A stretch of DNA of 12,815 nt from an uncultured Sphingomonadales bacterium (GTDB lineage Bacteria; Pseudomonadota; Alphaproteobacteria; Sphingomonadales; Sphingomonadaceae), in the NCBI GenBank assembly GCA_903868655.1, contig CAIPWG010000045.1, forward strand, positions 1 to 12,815, in the 5' to 3' direction. Made by a program: the position numbers and the translations under genes. Below are positions 7,831-12,815 of this stretch, piece after piece. A model generated the notes under the pieces. The model did no database searches. It saw nothing but the letters and a program-made list of their open reading frames with translations, and was not told where the DNA came from. Position 1 is the stretch's first letter. Each line of letters begins with the position of its first letter.

Positions 7831-8285
7831 CGCCGTTCACGAAAGAATCGGCGCAACTGGTCGGCAGCTTCGGCCTCGCCCATGCCGCTATAGACTTCGG
7901 GTCGATGCAATGCAGTGGGCTGATCGAATATCCGCGCGCCGTGTTCGACCGCGCCGCCTTTGGCATCGGGCGCCGCATAATAGACCCGTGCAATCCGCGC
8001 GTGGACAATGGCGCCGGCACACATCGCGCAAGGTTCAAGCGTGACCCACAAATCACAACCGTCAAGACGATCCTGCCGCAAGGAGGCCGCCGCGGCGCGA
8101 ATCGCAATGATTTCTGCATGTGCAGTAGGGTCGTGGGTCTCGCGCGGGCCATTGTGCGCCATCGCCACAACCGCGCCATCCTTGACCACCACCGCGCCAA
8201 TCGGCACAGCGCCCGCATCGGCAGCCGCAGCGGCCTGCGCCAGGGCAAGGCGCATCGGTTCGGGCAAAGGCCAACGCGGTGTCAT
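7827..8285 (-). CDS. tadA: tRNA-specific adenosine deaminase
   Basis: The 152-residue zinc enzyme deaminates the wobble adenosine A34 of tRNA-Arg(ACG) to inosine. The cytidine/adenosine deaminase fold is shown by HAE (His56, catalytic Glu58) and PCAMC (Cys86, Cys89), which together bind zinc. VPIGAVVVKDG, near residues 27-37, and the TadA-typical DPTAHAEI and YYAAPDAKGGA segments distinguish it from guanine or cytosine deaminases. ATG 8285 gives the standard N-terminus (PLPEPMRLAL); ATG 8255 would shorten it. No clear Shine-Dalgarno is seen, and a small CGTGC-GCTA-GCACG dyad (8289-8302) lies just upstream. The gene is convergent with RNase T2, and the two stop codons interlock in CTAA. It is divergent from rpmB. 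Confidence 0.95.
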   Translation of the reverse strand: MTPRWPLPEPMRLALAQAAAAADAGAVPIGAVVVKDGAVVAMAHNGPRETHDPTAHAEIIAIRAAAASLRQDRLDGCDLWVTLEPCAMCAGAIVHARIARVYYAAPDAKGGAVEHGARIFDQPTALHRPEVYSGMGEAEAADQLRRFFRERR

Positions 8286-8324
8286 GATCGTGCGCTAGCA
8301 CGGCAGGTGCCTGTCTGCGAATCC

Positions 8325-8352
8325 TTGACTTCGCCTCGTGAATCGATAAGGG
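8325..8352 (+). promoter_or_regulatory. Probable rpmB promoter with two GANTC methylation sites
   Basis: A -35 TTGACT (8325-8330) is followed after 16 nt by a weak -10-like TAAGGG (8347-8352), about 50 bp before the rpmB ATG. GAATC, a match to the alphaproteobacterial CcrM site GANTC, occurs at 8319-8323, touching the -35, and again at 8340-8344, just before the -10. The spacing between the two is 21 bp, two helical turns. The -35 is convincing; the -10 assignment is uncertain. Confidence 0.5.
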
Positions 8353-8399
8353 CTCCCATTCCAAATTCATATCATACGAACATAAGCGAGTTTTAAGCC

Positions 8400-8687
8400 A
8401 TGTCGCGCATCTGCGAACTGACCGGTAAGGGCCGCCAAGTCGGTCACAACGTGAGCCACGCCAACAACAAGACCAAGCGCGTGTTTCTGCCCAACCTGCA
8501 GAACGTGACGCTGATGTCGGAAAAGCTCGATCGCAGCTTCCGTTTCCGCGTCTCGACGCATGGCTTGCGCTCGGTCGAACACAACGGTGGGCTCGACAAC
8601 TGGCTGCTGAAGACCAGCGATGACGATCTCAGCACGCGCGCCGTAAAGGTCAAGCGCGAGCTGAAGAAGGCTGCCACCGCCGCCTGA
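8400..8687 (+). CDS. rpmB: 50S ribosomal protein L28 (bL28)
   Basis: The 95-residue large-subunit ribosomal protein starts [20 protein letters not shown] and continues [37 protein letters not shown] and a basic C-terminus ([11 protein letters not shown]), all typical of alphaproteobacterial L28. It has only one cysteine (Cys5), so it is the zinc-independent form and not one of the paired zinc-ribbon/non-ribbon paralogues controlled by Zur. It stands alone, with its own promoter about 50 bp upstream and a strong terminator 38 bp downstream. No strong Shine-Dalgarno is visible before ATG 8400. Confidence 0.97.
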   Translation: MSRICELTGKGRQVGHNVSHANNKTKRVFLPNLQNVTLMSEKLDRSFRFRVSTHGLRSVEHNGGLDNWLLKTSDDDLSTRAVKVKRELKKAATAA

Positions 8688-8725
8688 TTGTTCAGCCGGT
8701 ACGCCACCGCGTGCCGCGCGCATTA

Positions 8726-8753
8726 AAAAAGCCCCGCCTCGGCGGGGCTTTTT
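8726..8753 (+). terminator. Rho-independent terminator of rpmB, probably bidirectional
   Basis: A perfect GC stem, GCCCCGCC (8731-8738) with GGCGGGGC (8741-8748), is preceded by an A-run (8725-8730) and followed by five T (8749-8753). As the A-run is a T-run on the other strand, it can also end minus-strand transcripts from the convergent P450 gene. The two-base loop would in practice open to four. Confidence 0.9.
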
Positions 8754-8860
8754 GCGTGACGGCCCTTTTGGCATGACAGCCAAGACCTGTGCGGCGGTGT
8801 CTCGGCAGATTGGTGTCGGGGGGCAATCATGTCCGCCGCGAGACCCAGCCTGGATGGGGT

Positions 8861-8893
8861 GCGCAGGATGAATGCCAGATGACCATCCTGCGC
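8861..8893 (-). terminator. Hairpin downstream of the P450 gene, terminator-like but without T-tract
   Basis: GCGCAGGATG (8861-8870) and CATCCTGCGC (8884-8893) form a perfect 10-bp stem with a 13-nt loop. It begins 10 nt beyond the P450 stop codon. No T-run follows on the minus strand, so it is more likely an RNA 3' stabiliser or a helper for Rho-dependent ending than an intrinsic terminator. The rest of 8754-8903 shows no gene. Confidence 0.4.
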
Positions 8894-8903
8894 CCTGCCC
8901 CCC

Positions 8904-10238
8904 TCAGATGCGTTCAACCGTGACATCCAGGCGACGGAAGCCGTGGACAAAGTTGGCGCGGACCCGTTCAACCGCACCCGTCACATGCACCCGCAACCGC
9001 CGTTCGTGCATTTCTTCCAGCAACACGCGCAATTGCAGTTCGGCCAGACGGGCCCCCACGCAGCGATGGATGCCGTGCCCGAACGACAAGTGGCGACGCG
9101 CATTCTCGCGTGTCACGATCAGCTTGTCGGGGTTGGCAAAGACCGAGGCGTCGCGGTTGGCTGAAAGGTACCACATCACCATTTTGTCGCCCGCGCTGAT
9201 CTGTTGGCCAAACAGCTCGGTATCGGCGGTGGCGGTACGGCGCATATGCGCCAGCGGCGTAACGAAACGCAGGCATTCCTGCACCGTGTTGGGGATCAGC
9301 GACCGATCGTTTTCCAGAATTTCGCGCTGATCGGGAAATGTATGCAGCGCGTGGATGATGCCCGACATCGTGTTGCGCGTGGTGTCGTTGCCACCCACGA
9401 TCAACAGCACCAGATTGCCCATGAATTCCTGCGGGCTCATATGGTTCATCGCGGGCGAATGGATCATCATCGAAATCAGATCGGGGCTAGGCGCTTTGCC
9501 CATGCGTTCCATCCACAGGCGGCCGAAATATTGCGCCATTTCGCCCAGAATGCTGAACCGGGTATCAGCCAGATCGCGCGCCAGGGTCAGCTCGACATCG
9601 CCCGCCCAATCGGACCAGAAGGTCAGCAGGCGGCGATCATCCCACGGAAACCCGAACAGGATCGCCAACATACCCGTCGTCAATTCGATCGAAACTTTGT
9701 CAACCCAGTCAAACTGCTCACCGATCGGCAGCGTGTCGAGCAAGTGCGCGGTGCGCTGACGAATTTCGGTTTCCATCCGCACGATTTCCGCCGGTGTGAA
9801 CGCAGGTGCGACCGTGCGGCGCTGACCGGTGTGTTCGGGACGGTCCATGGCGATAAACATCGGCAACTGGCGTTCGGCCATTACCGCCGGATCGACTTCT
9901 TCAGGCGGATCACCGATCGTGATGCCGCCGTGCTGCCATGAGGACGAAAACAGCTCGGGCAGCGATTCGACGTGCATCACCGCCTTGTGCGTGGTGATAT
10001 TCCAGTAATCGCCATATGGCGTGCCGGTCACTTTGTTCACCGGCGCCTCTTCGCGCATTTGCGCAAAGATCGGGCCCCACGTGTCGTTCAGATAGATGTC
10101 GGAACGGCTGACATCCCACGGGTGCGTGTGTACCGGACGCGCGTTCGGATTGGCCTTCAGCCATTCTTCGAACGCGGCCACCGCAGTGGGCGAAGTACGA
10201 TAGGGCGATGCAACGTCGGGCGCGAGTTGTGTGGCCAT
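8904..10238 (-). CDS. Cytochrome P450, CYP153-like (probable alkane or fatty-acid terminal hydroxylase)
   Basis: The protein is a soluble class I-type P450 of 444 residues. The I-helix oxygen-binding motif is GGNDTTRN (282-289), the K-helix ExxR is ECLR (321-324), and the haem loop is FGHGIHRCVG with ligand Cys393. Several stretches follow the CYP153 pattern closely as I recall it: GGITIGD, LPMFIAMDRPEH, FDWVDKVSIELTT, LLIVGGNDTTRN, TPLAHMRRTA and KMVMWYLSANRD. CYP153 enzymes hydroxylate medium-chain alkanes and fatty acids at the terminal carbon, using ferredoxin and ferredoxin reductase. Neither partner is encoded nearby, so electron supply must come from elsewhere. The start ATG 10238 has an excellent Shine-Dalgarno (GGAGGA, 10250-10245). 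Substrate is inferred from family resemblance; a related sphingomonad P450 family with other substrates remains possible. Confidence 0.92.
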   Translation of the reverse strand: MATQLAPDVASPYRTSPTAVAAFEEWLKANPNARPVHTHPWDVSRSDIYLNDTWGPIFAQMREEAPVNKVTGTPYGDYWNITTHKAVMHVESLPELFSSSWQHGGITIGDPPEEVDPAVMAERQLPMFIAMDRPEHTGQRRTVAPAFTPAEIVRMETEIRQRTAHLLDTLPIGEQFDWVDKVSIELTTGMLAILFGFPWDDRRLLTFWSDWAGDVELTLARDLADTRFSILGEMAQYFGRLWMERMGKAPSPDLISMMIHSPAMNHMSPQEFMGNLVLLIVGGNDTTRNTMSGIIHALHTFPDQREILENDRSLIPNTVQECLRFVTPLAHMRRTATADTELFGQQISAGDKMVMWYLSANRDASVFANPDKLIVTRENARRHLSFGHGIHRCVGARLAELQLRVLLEEMHERRLRVHVTGAVERVRANFVHGFRRLDVTVERI

Positions 10239-10282
10239 CGGGAATCCTCCGTGAAGGGCGTTGTTCGCCCCATTCTGATGGG

Positions 10283-10311
10283 AATATTCCTTTAACCTAC
10301 ATTCATGTCAA
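10283..10311 (-). promoter_or_regulatory. Probable P450 promoter with overlapping palindrome
   Basis: On the minus strand, a perfect -35 TTGACA (10311-10306) is followed after 17 nt by AATATT (10288-10283), four of six -10 bases. The -10 sits in the palindrome GGAATATTCC (10281-10290). Two small dyads follow toward the gene: CCCAT-TCTG-ATGGG (10269-10282) and GGGCG-TTGTT-CGCCC (10256-10270). All lie in the 81-bp gap after the ABC permease gene, so the P450 can be expressed on its own. Confidence 0.5.
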
Positions 10312-10319
10312 TAAGCTTT

Positions 10320-11516
10320 TCACGCCGAAACCGATTTGTGTTTGCGCACCCGCGCCGGCCCTGATTTCATCACCGAGCGGCGGAACAGCAGCGCCCCGCC
10401 GCGCACCATGATCACCACCCACAGCCCCTGCCAGCCCAGCGCCAGAACATGCGGCATCAGGGCGGGATGTTGCGCGCCATAGGCCAGCATCGCGTATGGC
10501 GAACTGATCGGAAACACCTGGGCGACCAGTTCGATGGTGCTGCCCGGCCGTGCCAACGCAAAGCTGGCGAGGAAGAACACGATCAATTGCATCATCGTCG
10601 CGGGCATCGACAATGTCTGAACTTCGCGCACGGTATTGGCCATGCCGCCGATCGCCAGAAACATTGACCCCAGCAGGAGATAAGCCATCGCGAAATAGAC
10701 AAAACCCAGCCCCAGGAACGCCGGCCAGCCAACCGCGGGTGTCGCCAGCAAAGGGATCGACCGTGCGCCAAACACCACCATCACGCCATAACCGCTCGCC
10801 CAGACCGCGATGCCGACCATGCTGACCGCCAGCATCGCAAACAGCTTGCCCATGAACAAGGCATCCATCGGCATCGACGCGGCCAGAACCTCGATAATCT
10901 TGTTGGCTTTTTCCTCGACCAGATTCGACAACACCATGCCTGCCAGCAACATCGTCAGCAAGAACAGCAGCAGTTGCCCGGCTTGCGCGGTGACTACCTG
11001 GCCGTTGTGTTCATGCGCCGCGCTCGTCACGACAACATCGGTGCGCACTTCGGCAAGTGGCGTTGGCGTGTCTGACCGCGCATGCGCGGCAAACAGGCTG
11101 ATCATCCCGCGCCAGTCCGCGATCCTTCCCTCGGTCGCAGTCAGTACCGGCGCATCGAGTGTACCGGTGACCACCGCTGCCAATTGCCGGCTTTTCAGCA
11201 CGGCCCGTGCATCAAACTGTTCGCCCGGACGCAGACGGTCGATGACCTCGAATTCGGGCACGGCCCCTGGCATGGTCGCCACCAATGCAGCGCGCGCCAT
11301 GACCAGCCGGTCGCCCTCGTGCGCGGGCATGGCAATACCGACGACCGCACGATCGAGATCGTGCTGCACGCTGGCGCCAATCATCCCGGCGAAAAATCCG
11401 ACGATGATCGGAAACAATGGCCCGAGCAGGAAAAATATGAACGCCTTTGAAAAGACCACAGCCACAAAATCGCGGCGGCCAATGACCCATGCGGCGCGCA
11501 ACCGTTCGGCAAACAT
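10320..11516 (-). CDS. ABC-2 type (NatB-like) exporter permease
   Basis: The membrane subunit has 398 residues. The topology is one N-terminal membrane helix (about 24-47), a large extracytoplasmic domain (about 50-175), then about five helices (179-198, 224-249, 264-289, 305-323, 355-377). The motif EEKANKIIEVLAAS (201-214) after the second helix marks the ABC-2/NatB/YhaP permease family. Its ATG overlaps the stop of the upstream ATPase by one base (TGATG), so the two are translationally coupled and form one exporter. Relatives export sodium ions, drugs or unknown substrates; nothing here identifies the cargo. The C-terminus is basic (RVRKHK). Confidence 0.9.
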   Translation of the reverse strand: MFAERLRAAWVIGRRDFVAVVFSKAFIFFLLGPLFPIIVGFFAGMIGASVQHDLDRAVVGIAMPAHEGDRLVMARAALVATMPGAVPEFEVIDRLRPGEQFDARAVLKSRQLAAVVTGTLDAPVLTATEGRIADWRGMISLFAAHARSDTPTPLAEVRTDVVVTSAAHEHNGQVVTAQAGQLLLFLLTMLLAGMVLSNLVEEKANKIIEVLAASMPMDALFMGKLFAMLAVSMVGIAVWASGYGVMVVFGARSIPLLATPAVGWPAFLGLGFVYFAMAYLLLGSMFLAIGGMANTVREVQTLSMPATMMQLIVFFLASFALARPGSTIELVAQVFPISSPYAMLAYGAQHPALMPHVLALGWQGLWVVIMVRGGALLFRRSVMKSGPARVRKHKSVSA

Positions 11517-12526
11517 CAGCGACGCCCCTTTTTGATCAAACTTTCGGCTTCTTCGCGATTTTCTTCGAGCGCGCGTGCCGCCGCCTCTCCCGCAATCGCC
11601 ACGAATGCATCGTGCAGCCCGGCGCGTTCAATTGACAGGCTCAGGATCCCGGCATTGCCTTCGATCAGCGCACGCAGCAGCGGCTCGACCCCGGTTTCCG
11701 GCAACGAGAAATACCAGAAGGCATTGCCGCCCGCCTTCACATCGCAGCGTGCCTCGGCAGGCAGAGCCTTGCGCCATGCACCGTCAGCAACGCGTGTTTC
11801 CAGCCGCACTTGCGGGCGCAAACGATCGCGCGCGACATCCACCGGCCCGGCAAAAGGCACTTTGCCCCCGGCAATGATCGCCACCTGATCACACATCCGT
11901 TCGGCATGCGCGATCACATGCGTGGAAAACAGCACTGTGGCACCGCGCGCCGCAAGGCTGCGGATCAATTGTTCCAGTCGCCCCTGGTTAAGCGCGTCGA
12001 GCCCCGAGAACGGTTCATCGAGCACCACCAGATCGGGATTGTGGACCAGCGTGCCAATCAGCTGCACTTGTTGCGCCATGCCCTTGGACAATTGGCGAAT
12101 CTGCCGATCGGCAGCATGGGCCAGGCCATATTCTTCCAACATGACCCGCGCGCGCCGCCGTCCCTCGGCCAGCGGCACGCCGCGCAAGGCCGCCAGAAAG
12201 GCAATCGCCTCAAACGCTTTCATCGAGGGATAAAGCCCGCGTTCTTCCGGCAAATAGCCGATCCGCCGGGCAACTTCGGTCGGGCGTTCGCTGCCCAGCA
12301 CACGGCGGTAACCGGCGTCGGGATCGATGATCCCCAGCAACATGCGCAATGTCGTGGTCTTGCCTGCGCCATTGGGGCCGAGCACGCCATAGATCGACCC
12401 GCGCGGCACCGCGATATCCACGCCATAGACCGCGGTCGTGCCATCGAACCGTTTGACCAGACCATGCGCCTCGATCGCCATGTCCTTGCTGGCCCGGAGC
12501 GCAACGATGTCCTCCGCATTGCTCAT
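11516..12526 (-). CDS. ABC exporter ATP-binding subunit (NatA-like)
   Basis: This ATPase powers the permease encoded directly downstream. Numbering from the longest frame (ATG 12583), Walker A is GPNGAGKT (69-76), the signature is LSKGM (165-169), Walker B is LVVLDE (185-190) and the switch is His222 (STHV). The Q-loop has LPEERG, with Glu in place of Gln, as is common in this subfamily. A C-terminal extension of about 110 residues (DUF4162-like) follows. The start is uncertain. ATG 12583 has no ribosome site; ATG 12526, chosen here, follows a G-rich run; ATG 12481 sits directly before the conserved ABC fold. The first 19-34 residues of the long form look unlike the family. The gene is divergent from queG. 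Confidence 0.92.
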   Translation of the reverse strand: MSNAEDIVALRASKDMAIEAHGLVKRFDGTTAVYGVDIAVPRGSIYGVLGPNGAGKTTTLRMLLGIIDPDAGYRRVLGSERPTEVARRIGYLPEERGLYPSMKAFEAIAFLAALRGVPLAEGRRRARVMLEEYGLAHAADRQIRQLSKGMAQQVQLIGTLVHNPDLVVLDEPFSGLDALNQGRLEQLIRSLAARGATVLFSTHVIAHAERMCDQVAIIAGGKVPFAGPVDVARDRLRPQVRLETRVADGAWRKALPAEARCDVKAGGNAFWYFSLPETGVEPLLRALIEGNAGILSLSIERAGLHDAFVAIAGEAAARALEENREEAESLIKKGRR

Positions 12527-12617
12527 TGCCACCAAATCCCCCACAAAGCTTGCCGCTGGTACCAGTTTCATAAACCGGTCCATGAACTCTAGGCCATGAA
12601 CGGACGGGGCAGCAAGT

Positions 12618-12815
12618 TTGGTTAACGACGTCGCAGGATTTGCCGAAAAAATCAGGGACGAGGCACACGCACTGGGATTTGCCGCGTGCGGCTTTGCCAG
12701 CGCGGGCGAAGATCCGGTGCGCGCACAGCGGCTCGAACAATGGTTGGGCGATGGCGCGCACGGTTCGATGGAATGGATGGAAACCCGCCTGGACCATCGC
12801 CGCAGCCCACAGGGG
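12618..12815 (+). CDS. queG: Epoxyqueuosine reductase, N-terminal part, cut by window edge
   Basis: The visible 66 codons match the start of QueG: KIRDEAHALGFAACGFA, then RLEQWLGDGAHGSMEWM and LDHRRSPQ. QueG is the cobalamin and iron-sulfur enzyme that reduces epoxyqueuosine to queuosine at tRNA position 34, the last step of queuosine synthesis. In this frame a stop (TGA, 12597-12599) lies just upstream and there is no ATG before the conserved part. The only sensible start is TTG 12618, with GGACGGGG (12602-12609) as a possible ribosome site. An ATG at 12596 opens a nine-codon frame that would join queG if one T of the TTT at 12617-12619 were absent. A frameshift or sequencing error is therefore possible. 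Confidence 0.82.
   Translation, partial: MVNDVAGFAEKIRDEAHALGFAACGFASAGEDPVRAQRLEQWLGDGAHGSMEWMETRLDHRRSPQG

Noticed and set aside
8400..8687. rpmB as a Zur-controlled zinc-free L28 paralogue
   Set aside because: No Zur-like dyad is found upstream, and the single-cysteine sequence is the ordinary alphaproteobacterial L28 with a housekeeping-style promoter.
12580..12601. Direct repeat CCATGAAC at 12580-12587 and 12594-12601 near the exporter/queG divergent starts
   Set aside because: Only 8 bp long with no further symmetry or promoter relation; not enough to claim an operator.
1..12815. Mobile elements, CRISPR arrays, tRNA or rRNA genes, anti-phage systems
   Set aside because: No transposase, integrase, terminal inverted repeats, regularly spaced repeats, tRNA-like folds or nuclease/toxin clusters were seen; genes look like ordinary core and envelope functions with uniform base composition by eye.

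Overview
The window is GC-rich alphaproteobacterial chromosome, most likely from the order Sphingomonadales (Novosphingobium/Sphingobium-like). The grounds are the TonB receptor with a VVTA-type TonB box, a CYP153-like P450, the gene styles and an alphaproteobacterial-type L28. I assign the order by inference. I see no tRNA or rRNA gene, CRISPR array, insertion sequence or phage gene.

Layout, left to right. A TonB-dependent outer-membrane receptor (minus strand, C-terminus cut by the left edge) is divergent from a gamma-glutamyltransferase (plus). The 236-bp gap between them holds a perfect 15-bp dyad, TGTTATAGTATAACA, that matches the core of the proteobacterial Zur (zinc uptake regulator) box. 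It overlaps the -10 of a good sigma70-type promoter for the receptor, so the receptor is probably a zinc-repressed zinc or zincophore importer. This is the most informative regulatory signal in the window.

A tightly packed plus-strand group follows: a LytS-type sensor kinase, its LytTR response regulator, nadC (quinolinate phosphoribosyltransferase) and a secreted RNase T2 whose ATG overlaps the nadC stop. Gaps are 66, 30 and 6 bp, then an overlap. The gamma-glutamyltransferase may be the first gene of the same transcript. The RNase T2 stop interlocks with the stop of the convergent tRNA adenosine deaminase tadA.

rpmB (ribosomal protein L28) has its own promoter, with a GAATC (CcrM-type GANTC) site next to the -35 and another next to the -10, and a strong, probably bidirectional, terminator. 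A convergent CYP153-like cytochrome P450 lies beyond it, with its own promoter in a dyad-rich leader. Upstream on the same strand is a two-gene ABC-2/NatAB-type exporter, a permease and ATPase overlapping by 1 nt. Divergent from the exporter, at the right edge, is the start of queG (epoxyqueuosine reductase). It has no in-frame ATG and appears to start at TTG, or it carries a frameshift.

Two genes serve tRNA modification (tadA, queG), one translation (rpmB), one NAD synthesis (nadC), two signalling, and several the cell envelope. I do not see a new multi-gene system. The points that deserve follow-up are the Zur-type operator, the linkage of a LytTR two-component pair to nadC and a secreted RNase, the GANTC pair at rpmB and the queG start.
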